Positions 1 to 6,211 of a DNA stretch of 8,445 nt are shown in pieces. The DNA comes from Lysobacteraceae bacterium (lineage in GTDB: Bacteria; Pseudomonadota; Gammaproteobacteria; Xanthomonadales; Xanthomonadaceae): assembly GCA_003449195.1 (NCBI GenBank), contig DMID01000120.1:1-8445 (forward strand), in the 5' to 3' direction. How positions within the stretch are numbered: position 1 is the stretch's first letter; every line of letters begins with the position of its first letter. The notes under the pieces are model-generated. The model saw nothing but the letters and a program-made list of their open reading frames with translations. It did not search any database and was not told the DNA's origin. Position numbers and translations under genes: made by a program.

Positions 1-1907
1 AGGATCAGCGTGCCGCTGCCGGGACAGGCGGCCAGTTGCTGGCTGTCGCGCACCCGCAGCGTGGCGGCATCGGCGCGGAACGTGCGCGGTGCAGCAAGCG
101 CATGGCCGTCGGCGAACGCAGCGGCCGTCAGCGTGGCCGGCAGCTTCAAGGACAAGGGGGCGCTGTATGCCGGCGATGCCGGCGTCGGCGTGCTGCCGTC
201 CAGCGTGTAGTGCAGTGGGTAGCCGAGCGGGTTGCCCAGCGTGAAGGTGGCCGTTGCGGCGTGCCGATCCGCTGCGATGTCGGCTTTCACGTCGAAAGGC
301 GTATGCGCATAGCCGATGCCGAGCGCGTCGTAGCGCTGCAATTGCACCGGCAGGCGTTGCAGGAAGCCGGCGTAATCCTTGCGCGTGCGCGGGCTCCAAC
401 CGGTTTCGGCCACGGCGGCCAGGCGCGGCAGCATTTCGTGCTGCAAGCGCGCAAAGCTGCGCGTGTGCTCGGTCCACAGGTTGGCCTGCAGGCCGAGGAT
501 GTGGTACTGCCGGTCTGCTTCCAGTGCGGCGGGCACCGGTTCGAAGGCGTACACCTGCTTGAGCGGGATCATCGCCGGCCGGCCCGGCGGCTCGTCCGGC
601 AGATCGGTCTGCAGGTAGTCGAGATAGAGATCGGACGAGGGCGACATCACCACGTCGTGGCCCTGGCGCGCAGCCTCGATGCCGCCCTCGATGCCGCGCC
701 AGGACATCACCGTGGCTTCGGCCGGCAGGCCGCCTTCGAGGATCTCGTCCCAGCCGATCAGGCGCTTGCCGTGCGCGGTCAGCGTCTTCTCGATGCGCTT
801 GATCATCCCGCTCTGCATCTGTGCCGCGTCGCGCACGCCCAGCGCCTTCATCCGCGCCTGCATGTGCGGCGAGGCCCGCCATTGGTCCTTGACGGCCTCG
901 TCGCCGCCGACATGGATGTAGGTGCCTGGGAACAGCGCGGCGATGTCGGTGAACACGTCGTCGATGAAGCGCAGCGTGGATTCGTCCGCGTTGAACAGGT
1001 TGGCGTGAACGCCCCATTCGCTGGACACCGCCAGCGGCGCGTCGCTGACGCCAAGTTGCGGATAGGCGGCGATCGCGGCGGTGGCGTGGCCGGGCACGTC
1101 GAACTCGGGGACGATGACGATGTGGCGCGCGGCGGCGTAGGCGATCACCTCGCGGATCTGCGCCTGCGTGTACCAGCCGCAATATGGCGCCGGTTTGCCG
1201 TCGGCGCCGATGCCGGCATCGCCGGCCGGGATGCGGCAGCCGCCGACTTCGGTCAGGCGCGGGTAACGCGGTATCTCGATGCGCCAGCCCTGGTCGTCGG
1301 TCAGGTGCCAGTGGAAGGTGTTGAGCTTGTGCAGCGCCATGGTGTCGAGCACCTGCTCGACCTGTTCGACGCTCCAGAAGTGCCGTGCCGAGTCGAGCAT
1401 GAAACCGCGCCAGGCAAAGCGCGGCGCATCCTCGATGCGCACGTTGCCGATGCGGACCGGCCCCTTGCCACCATCGGCGGTGAGCAGCTGCCACAGCGTG
1501 ATGCCGCCGTAGAACAGCCCGCGCGCATCCTTCGCGGTGACGGTGGCCCGGTTGTCCTTCAGCGTCAGTGCATAGGCCTCGGGCGAAGTGCCACGGAAGG
1601 CCGGATCGAGGCGGAACACGATGGTGTTGCCGTGACCGGTACTGGAAACCGCCGGGACGATGCCGCGCGCGGCGCGGATCTTCTCGCGGAAGTAGTCGGC
1701 GGCGTCTGCCGCCCCCTGCCCTTCGGACACAAGCCGTGTGTCGGCATCGAAGCGGAAGCTGCCGGTCTGCGGCAGCAGCGTGGCCGGTTGCGGAATCAGG
1801 GCCGGCAGCGCGTCCGGCACATCTTCGGCCTGCGCCGACACGGACGAAACGGCCAGCAGCAAAAGCAGCGCGGTGGATCGGAGCAGGGAAGTCATGGGAT
1901 GGATCAT
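1..1907 (-). CDS. Beta-N-acetylhexosaminidase, GH20 family (3' end missing)
   Basis: Secreted glycosidase that removes terminal GlcNAc (or GalNAc) from chitooligosaccharides and glycans by substrate-assisted catalysis. The frame is open from the ATG at 1907 to the window edge: 635 residues are visible, and family members of this architecture are usually somewhat longer (about 750-800). A Sec signal peptide is clear (hydrophobic LLLLLAVSSVSA, probable cleavage near residues 19-22); no lipobox is seen, so it is probably periplasmic. An N-terminal GH20b-like domain (about 25-155) precedes the catalytic barrel. Barrel motifs: GFMLDSARHF with the substrate-binding Arg at R175, HWHLTDDQGWR at 199-209, the catalytic Asp-Glu pair in HVGGDEA at D336/E337, and LQANLWTEH with W478. 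A chitobiase-like C-terminal domain (LHYTLDGSTP) follows. The start at 1907 has GGGTGA 4 nt upstream; the in-frame ATG at 1895 has no ribosome site. It lies downstream of the TonB receptor, with a terminator between. Family assignment is secure; exact substrate is inferred. Confidence 0.95.
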   Translation of the reverse strand, partial: MIHPMTSLLRSTALLLLLAVSSVSAQAEDVPDALPALIPQPATLLPQTGSFRFDADTRLVSEGQGAADAADYFREKIRAARGIVPAVSSTGHGNTIVFRLDPAFRGTSPEAYALTLKDNRATVTAKDARGLFYGGITLWQLLTADGGKGPVRIGNVRIEDAPRFAWRGFMLDSARHFWSVEQVEQVLDTMALHKLNTFHWHLTDDQGWRIEIPRYPRLTEVGGCRIPAGDAGIGADGKPAPYCGWYTQAQIREVIAYAAARHIVIVPEFDVPGHATAAIAAYPQLGVSDAPLAVSSEWGVHANLFNADESTLRFIDDVFTDIAALFPGTYIHVGGDEAVKDQWRASPHMQARMKALGVRDAAQMQSGMIKRIEKTLTAHGKRLIGWDEILEGGLPAEATVMSWRGIEGGIEAARQGHDVVMSPSSDLYLDYLQTDLPDEPPGRPAMIPLKQVYAFEPVPAALEADRQYHILGLQANLWTEHTRSFARLQHEMLPRLAAVAETGWSPRTRKDYAGFLQRLPVQLQRYDALGIGYAHTPFDVKADIAADRHAATATFTLGNPLGYPLHYTLDGSTPTPASPAYSAPLSLKLPATLTAAAFADGHALAAPRTFRADAATLRVRDSQQLAACPGSGTLI

Positions 1908-1941
1908 GTCGTCACCCGGGTTCGGCAGGGCAGTTGCCCAC

Positions 1942-1971
1942 AAAAAGAGGGCCCGGACAAGACCGGGCCCT
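1942..1971 (-). terminator. Rho-independent terminator after the TonB-dependent receptor gene
   Basis: Read on the minus strand, AGGGCCCGG, a six-base loop and CCGGGCCCT form a perfect 9-bp GC-rich stem (1963-1971 with 1948-1956), followed after one C by five T (1946-1942). It begins about 40 nt past the receptor stop codon and ends about 35 nt before the hexosaminidase start, so it should end or attenuate transcripts from the kinase and receptor genes. On the plus strand the stem has no T tract behind it, so it works only one way. Confidence 0.88.
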
Positions 1972-2010
1972 AGGTGGATCAATTGAATCGGTGAGTGGCG
2001 CCGGGGCGAC

Positions 2011-4680
2011 TCAATACTTCACGCGGATGTTGAAGTAGTACTGCCGGCCGTTCTCGTAGAACGAGGTCGGGATGGCCGAGGTCTGGTAGTACTTGATCGT
2101 CGGGTTGTTGAGGTTCAGTGCATCCAGGCTGAAGCTCAGCCAGTCGGTTGCCTTGTAGCTGAGCGAAGCCGACAGGGTGCCGAGGCTGTCCTGGTAGTAC
2201 GGGTTGGCACCGGACAGGCCGATCAGGAACGACGAGCGGTGGGTGTAGCCGATGCGTGCGCCGAAGCTGTCATTCTCGAAGAAGGCGCCCACGTTGTAGG
2301 TGTTCTTCGAGTTGCCCAGCAGGTTGTCGCTGCCGTCGGCCCAGGTATGCGAGCTGCTGCCGGCCGAGTAGGTGTAGTTGGCATCGACGCCGAAGTGCTC
2401 GCCGATCGGCTGCTGGTAGGCCAGCTCCACGCCGTGCACCTTGGCATCTGCATTGATCGGCACGGACACCTGATAGGCCTCGAGCTGGTGGGTCAGCTCG
2501 CTGAACAGCATCTGGGTCTGGGTGCCATAGGCCACGTAGTCCTTCATGTCCATCGCGAACACGCCGAAGGACAGCAGGCCGCGCGGCATGAAGTACCACT
2601 CCAGGTTGGCGTCCAGGTTGGTGGACACCACCGGCTTCAGCTCCGGGTTGCCGCCGCCGCCGGTCTTGTTCAGGTCCGAGCCCCAGCTGGATGCGCCCAG
2701 CGCGGAATAATCCGGCAAGGTCTGGGTCTGCGAAGCGGCGAAGCGGAACAGCAGGTCGTCGGTCAATTCGAACTTGAGGTTCACGCTCGGCAGCACGCGG
2801 CTGTGCTTGTTGTTGGTGGACTTGCGGATCCAGTTGCCGAACAGGCTGGACACGTCGGCATTGGCCGCACTGGACACGGACTGATAGGAGTCGATGTCCT
2901 GGTCGATGTCGACGTAGCGCAGGCCGACGTTGCCGCTCCAGCGGTCGCCGCTGAAATTGGCCTGGACGTAGGCGGCGAAGTTCTTTTCCTTCACCTTCCA
3001 CTCGGCGCCGTAATTGTGACGACCATTGGGGCCGTCGTCATTCGACAACCAGGTCGAGTTGTTGAGGATGGCGTCCTTCAGTGCGCCCGGGGTGAAGTAC
3101 CACAGGTTGCGCGGGAAATCGCCGCCGATGCCGCTGGCAAAACCGCTCGGATAATTCGCCGTGGCACCGCCTTGCAAGGCGGCCCAGATGTTGCCGGGGC
3201 TGGCGCCTTCGGGCGATTCGGCCTTGCGGGTGTGATCGGCATAGCGTGCGCCGAAGTCGATGGAACTCAGCGCACCGCTGTCGACGTACTGGCTGAAGTC
3301 GGCGGTGAACCAGTCCTCGTCGTCCTTGGCGGTCACTTCCTGATTGCCCCAGGTACCGAAACTGGTCACGCCGGCCGGCGAAATGTCGCCGCCCACGTTC
3401 CAGTCCAGCGGCGAACCTGCGCCATGGCTGGTCCAGCTGGCGCCGCCACCGTCGGCCGCGGTCACCTCGGCGATGAACTGGCGCGGGGTCGTGCCCTTTG
3501 CACTGGTGGTGCCCGCCTGGAATTTAGAGTTGAGGTTGTCGTTGATCTGCCAGTCCGCATCCAGCGTGATGTAGTTGGTCTTGGCCTTGGCTTCGCGGTA
3601 GATCATGTCGTACACGGCGTACGGCGTGCCGGCCACGCCGGTATACGTGGCATTGCTCAACACGCCGTCCTTCACCACGTAGCCGGCATCGGGTGCCTGG
3701 CTCTTGGCGAAGTTGCCGCTCCACATCATGAAGTTGCGGTTGTAGTTGTTGGCATCCATGTCCGAGCTGAAGCCGCTCAGACCCAGGGTCAGGGTGTCGC
3801 TGGGCTTGAACTGCACGTCGATCAGGCCGCCCTTGCGGTCGCGGGTCTGCTCGAACAGGGTCGAGCCGACCAGGCCCGGCACATAGACGCCGATCAGGTC
3901 GGGGTTGGTGGCGGCGACCGGGTCGGTGGCCGAGATCTGCGAGAAGCCGCCCGGGATTTCCTGGGCTTCGCGGCGAAGCTCGCGCTTCTGCTTGAACGCC
4001 TGCACCATCACGCCGAAGGTGCCTTCGTCGTTCTTGTAGTTGAACAGGCCGGACAATTGCGGGTCGGTGCTTTCAGCCTGGTCCGAATAGACCGCGCCGA
4101 TGGAAGCCTCGGCCGTGATCTTGTCGGCGAACTCGAGCGGGCGGCGGGTCACGATGTTGACGGTGCCGGTGGTGCCGCCGTCCTGGAGCTTGGCTTCGGA
4201 GGACTTGTACACGTTCACCGAACCCACCAGCTCGGACGGCAGCAGGGTGTAGCTGACGCTGCGGCCGACGTTGCTGCCCTGGCTGAGCACGAACCAGTCG
4301 GCCGAGCCGACGCTGTGGCCGTTGATCAGGGTCTGGGTCAGGCTCGGGCTGGTGCCGCGCAGGCTGACGCGGTCGGCTTCGTCGAAGCCGCCCTCATCGG
4401 CGCTGGACGAGCTGATGTTGACGCCGGGCAGACGCTGCAAGGTATCGGCCACGTTGTGTGCCGGCAGCTTGCCGACATCTTCGGCGGTGACCACTTCAAC
4501 GCGGGCGTTGGCATCGCGCTTGGTGTCGAGCGACTTTTCCATGGAGCCGCGGATGCCGACCACGGTGACCGTGTCCAGATCGGTGGCGTCCTGCTTGGGC
4601 GCTTCCTGCGCGTTGACCTGCAGCGAGAAGCCCAGGCAGGTGACGATGGCGGCGGATAGTGCGGACTTGCGGTAGTTCAT
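2011..4680 (-). CDS. TonB-dependent outer-membrane receptor, Xanthomonas/Caulobacter oligosaccharide type
   Basis: Outer-membrane active transporter of 889 residues, powered by TonB-ExbBD, presumably importing GlcNAc-containing oligosaccharides. A signal peptide covers residues 1-24 (MNYRKSAL... cleavage VNA/Q). A TonB box (DTVTVVG, 36-42) follows, then the plug domain (about 55-170) with AEDVGKLPAHNVADTLQRLPGV and GTVNIVTRRPLEF, both typical of the TIGR01782-like group of large carbohydrate receptors. The remainder is beta-barrel, ending in an alternating strand with a terminal aromatic residue (NIRVKY). The ATG at 4680 was chosen because GGGAGAG lies 5 nt upstream and the signal peptide starts there; the frame stays open to 4779 but the extra 33 residues are proline- and arginine-rich and not signal-like. 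It lies 105 nt downstream of the kinase gene and is followed by a terminator. Family is secure. Substrate is inferred only from neighbours; maltose-type or plant-glycan oligosaccharides cannot be excluded from the receptor itself. Confidence 0.95.
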   Translation of the reverse strand: MNYRKSALSAAIVTCLGFSLQVNAQEAPKQDATDLDTVTVVGIRGSMEKSLDTKRDANARVEVVTAEDVGKLPAHNVADTLQRLPGVNISSSSADEGGFDEADRVSLRGTSPSLTQTLINGHSVGSADWFVLSQGSNVGRSVSYTLLPSELVGSVNVYKSSEAKLQDGGTTGTVNIVTRRPLEFADKITAEASIGAVYSDQAESTDPQLSGLFNYKNDEGTFGVMVQAFKQKRELRREAQEIPGGFSQISATDPVAATNPDLIGVYVPGLVGSTLFEQTRDRKGGLIDVQFKPSDTLTLGLSGFSSDMDANNYNRNFMMWSGNFAKSQAPDAGYVVKDGVLSNATYTGVAGTPYAVYDMIYREAKAKTNYITLDADWQINDNLNSKFQAGTTSAKGTTPRQFIAEVTAADGGGASWTSHGAGSPLDWNVGGDISPAGVTSFGTWGNQEVTAKDDEDWFTADFSQYVDSGALSSIDFGARYADHTRKAESPEGASPGNIWAALQGGATANYPSGFASGIGGDFPRNLWYFTPGALKDAILNNSTWLSNDDGPNGRHNYGAEWKVKEKNFAAYVQANFSGDRWSGNVGLRYVDIDQDIDSYQSVSSAANADVSSLFGNWIRKSTNNKHSRVLPSVNLKFELTDDLLFRFAASQTQTLPDYSALGASSWGSDLNKTGGGGNPELKPVVSTNLDANLEWYFMPRGLLSFGVFAMDMKDYVAYGTQTQMLFSELTHQLEAYQVSVPINADAKVHGVELAYQQPIGEHFGVDANYTYSAGSSSHTWADGSDNLLGNSKNTYNVGAFFENDSFGARIGYTHRSSFLIGLSGANPYYQDSLGTLSASLSYKATDWLSFSLDALNLNNPTIKYYQTSAIPTSFYENGRQYYFNIRVKY

Positions 4681-4734
4681 GATGTCTCTCCCATCATTTG
4701 CTACTACGGGTTGGAATCCGGTTCCGCGGGTGCG

Positions 4735-4763
4735 GGCCGGGCAGGTGGACCATTCGCCCGGCC
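4735..4763 (-). repeat. Inverted repeat (hairpin) in the kinase-receptor spacer
   Basis: GGCCGGGC at 4735-4742 and GCCCGGCC at 4756-4763 are perfect 8-bp arms around a 13-nt loop. It lies between the kinase stop codon and the receptor ribosome site. No T tract follows on either strand, so it is not a standard intrinsic terminator. In a kinase-receptor transcript it could act as an mRNA stability or processing element that lets the two genes be expressed at different levels. Structure is seen; role is inferred. Confidence 0.55.
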
Positions 4764-4785
4764 GTGGTGGCCCGGGCACAGCAAA

Positions 4786-5817
4786 TCAGTGTTGAAGCCG
4801 TTGGCCGAGGTACCAGTTGGCGGCGCCGATGACGCCCAGTTGCCCGTGCTCGACCAGTTTCACGGGAATGCGTTCCAGCGCTTCGCGCATGCCGCCCTTG
4901 TTGAGGAAGCGTTCGACGAAACGGCTGTTGATGAGGAAATCGCGGATTTGCGGCAGGATGCCGCCGGCCAGGTACACGCCGCCCTGGATGCCGTAGGCGA
5001 GGGCGAGGTCGCCGACCGTGCTGCCAAGCAGGCCGCAGAACACGTCGAGTGCCTCGCGCGCGAGGGCGTCTTCATTGGCGAGTGCGGCGGCGGTGATGTC
5101 GCCCGGCGTGGTCTGGCGTGGCGCAATGCCGCGCAGCTCGCACAAGGCCAGATAGAGGTGCAGCAGGCCGGGGCCGGACAGCGCGTGCTCGTTGGGCACA
5201 TGGGCGCGGCTGCGCAGCCAGTGGCGCAGGATGTCCAGCTCCACGTCGTTGCCGGCGGCCAGCGCGGACTGGCCGGCTTCGGTGGGCAACACCACCGGCC
5301 CGGAGCGGGCCGGGATCCACACCGCGGCGCCCAGCCCGGTGCCGGGGCCGACGATCAGGATCGGCCCGGACGGCGTTCCCGACGTGTCCGGGCCGGCAAG
5401 CTGCAGCACCTCGCTGGCATCCACTTGCGCGGCGGCGTAGGCCACGGCCTCGAAATCGTTGACCAGACGCAATTCGTCCAGCCCGGTGCGGGCACGCACG
5501 TCGGCCAGCGACAGTGGCCACGGCAGGTTGTTGGTGATGACCGTGCCGTCCTCGATCGCATAACCGGCGCTGGCGATCACGCCTTCGCGGATGGGCGCGC
5601 CATCGAGCTGGGAAAGGAAATGTCCAACGATGTCAGCAAGGCTCGCGTAGTCGGCGCAGCGGTATTTGCGGTAACCGAGAAGCGTGACCTGCGCGTCGGC
5701 GGCATGTCCCGCGCGGACCTGCGCGATGCGGACGTGCGTGCCGCCGACATCGGCCGCGATAAACGAGCGTTCCGCGGCGATCGATCCGGATGGCAGTGGG
5801 CTGGCGATGACGGCCAC
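4786..5817 (-). CDS. glk: Glk-family sugar kinase, probably N-acetylglucosamine kinase (or glucokinase)
   Basis: Cytoplasmic ATP-dependent hexokinase of the Glk (not ROK) family, 343 residues from the GTG start; E. coli Glk is about 320. Visible motifs (GTG numbering): phosphate-binding DVGGTHVR at 23-30, NLPW at 97-100, catalytic base in LVNDFEAV (N120/D121), GPGTGLGAA at 157-165, TEAGQS at 179-184, NEHALSGPGL with E210, GGVYLAGGI near 280-287, and a family-like C-terminus (FVERFLNKGGM, LVEHGQLGVIGAA). No ROK zinc motif (CxCGxxGC) is present. Where E. coli Glk has the sugar-contacting EGGH, this protein has EAGQ, so His is replaced by Gln at Q183; this may mean a different 2-position specificity. 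The locus (hexosaminidase, NagP-type transporter) favours GlcNAc as substrate, as for the Glk-like NagK-II kinases described in Xanthomonas. Start: GTG at 5817 has GGGAG 5 nt upstream; an in-frame ATG at 5865 gives 359 residues but has a poor ribosome site. First gene of the minus-strand cluster. Confidence 0.93.
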   Translation of the reverse strand: MAVIASPLPSGSIAAERSFIAADVGGTHVRIAQVRAGHAADAQVTLLGYRKYRCADYASLADIVGHFLSQLDGAPIREGVIASAGYAIEDGTVITNNLPWPLSLADVRARTGLDELRLVNDFEAVAYAAAQVDASEVLQLAGPDTSGTPSGPILIVGPGTGLGAAVWIPARSGPVVLPTEAGQSALAAGNDVELDILRHWLRSRAHVPNEHALSGPGLLHLYLALCELRGIAPRQTTPGDITAAALANEDALAREALDVFCGLLGSTVGDLALAYGIQGGVYLAGGILPQIRDFLINSRFVERFLNKGGMREALERIPVKLVEHGQLGVIGAANWYLGQRLQH

Positions 5818-5822
5818 GCAGT

Positions 5823-5827
5823 CTCCC
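5823..5827 (-). promoter_or_regulatory. Ribosome binding site supporting the GTG start of the kinase
   Basis: GGGAG on the minus strand (5827-5823), followed by the five bases ACTGC and then GTG at 5817. This is the best Shine-Dalgarno in the region. The alternative upstream ATG at 5865 is preceded only by GCAGACGG, and the 16 residues it would add (MAAVPVRQPETCSGDC) do not resemble the start of Glk proteins. Confidence 0.65.
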
Positions 5828-5891
5828 GAGCATGTTTCTGGTTGGCGGACCGGCACGGCGGCCATCCGTCTGCGGCCGAGTTTGGCAAGCT

Positions 5892-5909
5892 AATGACAAC
5901 GATTGCAAT
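5892..5909. promoter_or_regulatory. Candidate LacI-type operator at the kinase promoter
   Basis: AATGACAACGATTGCAAT is an imperfect dyad with a central CG (five of nine base pairs symmetric), as usual for LacI-family operators. Its TGACAACGAT (5894-5903) recurs exactly at 6120-6129 in front of the transporter gene. From memory, unverified, it resembles the left half of the palindromic NagR operator reported in gamma-proteobacteria. It covers the candidate -10 of the kinase promoter, which suits repression. A second small dyad, GCAAT-ACC-ATTGC (5905-5917), overlaps it. Confidence 0.5.
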
Positions 5910-5922
5910 ACCATTGCGTCAA
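5893..5922 (-). promoter_or_regulatory. Candidate sigma-70 promoter for the kinase-receptor genes
   Basis: On the minus strand, TTGACG (5922-5917; five of six to the -35 consensus), an 18-bp spacer and TGTCAT (5898-5893; four of six to the -10). Transcription would begin near 5886, leaving a leader of about 70 nt to the GTG start. The surrounding AT-rich stretch (AAATTTTCAT) stands out in this GC-rich DNA. Confidence 0.45.
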
Positions 5923-6000
5923 ATTTTCATCCGGGTGTGCCGGCCCCGGGATGCCGTGCAGGCGCACCTGGCGGACACGGGGGATGCCGCCCATTTCGCT

Positions 6001-6025
6001 GATTTGCCCGGAAATGCGGTAAATC
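6001..6025. repeat. Near-perfect inverted repeat in the divergent promoter region
   Basis: GATTTGCC (6001-6008) and GGTAAATC (6018-6025) are complementary at seven of eight positions; the odd pair would be a G-U wobble in plus-strand RNA. The centre is 9 bp. It lies between the two promoter candidates, about 79 bp from one and 63 bp from the other, so it could be an activator or second-regulator site. It may also be chance. Confidence 0.3.
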
Positions 6026-6087
6026 CGCTTTGCCCACAAGGGGTTCCATGCACAGCCGGTCGTTGGCGATGGTTCCGAATGAAAGGC

Positions 6088-6118
6088 TTGACAAGGCTCC
6101 GGCATTGCGGCGAAGAAT
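6088..6118 (+). promoter_or_regulatory. Candidate sigma-70 promoter for the transporter-repressor genes
   Basis: A perfect TTGACA (6088-6093), a 19-bp spacer and AAGAAT (6113-6118; four of six to the -10). The spacer is longer than ideal. Transcription would start about 6125, inside the second copy of TGACAACGAT, with a leader of roughly 85 nt before the transporter ATG at 6212. Confidence 0.45.
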
Positions 6119-6119
6119 G

Positions 6120-6129
6120 TGACAACGAT
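6120..6129. promoter_or_regulatory. Candidate operator half-site at the transporter promoter
   Basis: TGACAACGAT is an exact copy of 5894-5903, placed immediately after the candidate -10 and covering the expected transcription start. The bases to the right (GGATCC) do not complete a good palindrome, so at most one arm is strong. Position and exact repetition are the evidence; binding by the downstream LacI protein is inferred. Confidence 0.42.
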
Positions 6130-6140
6130 GGATCCGGGGC

Positions 6141-6158
6141 GATGTCCCGCGAGACATC
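6141..6158 (+). repeat. Small hairpin in the transporter mRNA leader
   Basis: GATGTC (6141-6146), a six-base loop CCGCGA and GACATC (6153-6158) form a perfect 6-bp stem about 54 nt before the transporter start codon. No T tract follows, so it is not a terminator. It may be a leader structure or a small dyad binding site; chance is possible. Confidence 0.3.
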
Positions 6159-6211
6159 CGGCTTGCCGACACACCATTTGCCCGTCTGCGGGCCTACTCG
6201 GGATACCTTCG

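Larger units (their letters stand above)
5818..6211. other. Divergent intergenic control region between kinase and transporter genes
   Basis: 394 bp without a supported gene. The left end holds the kinase leader and a minus-strand promoter candidate (5893-5922) with an operator-like element; the right end holds a plus-strand promoter candidate (6088-6118), a second copy of the 10-mer TGACAACGAT, a small hairpin (6141-6158) and the transporter leader. The middle (about 5931-6087) has one imperfect palindrome at 6001-6025 and otherwise nothing recognisable. Short reading frames here are continuations or shadows of flanking genes. Confidence 0.8.

Noticed and set aside
36..1973. 645-residue open frame on the plus strand, opposite the hexosaminidase gene
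   Set aside because: It is codon-for-codon antisense to the GH20 frame, whose GC-rich codons rarely create stops on the other strand. The composition (Arg, Gly, His and Ala rich) matches no protein family, while the minus strand has clear GH20 catalytic motifs.
2239..4659. 806-residue open frame on the plus strand, opposite the TonB receptor
   Set aside because: Shadow of the receptor gene: long Val/Ala/Gly/His-rich translation with no domain, no ribosome site, and fully covered by a secure gene.
6118..6135. Possible Clp/CRP site beginning TGTGA
   Set aside because: Only the left half-site matches; the right half (TGGAT where TCACA is expected) does not.
6119..6211. Upstream GTG start extending the transporter by 31 residues
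   Set aside because: It would begin at the candidate transcription start, and the added Cys/His/Pro-rich stretch is not typical of the family; the ATG at 6212 sits directly before the first membrane segment.
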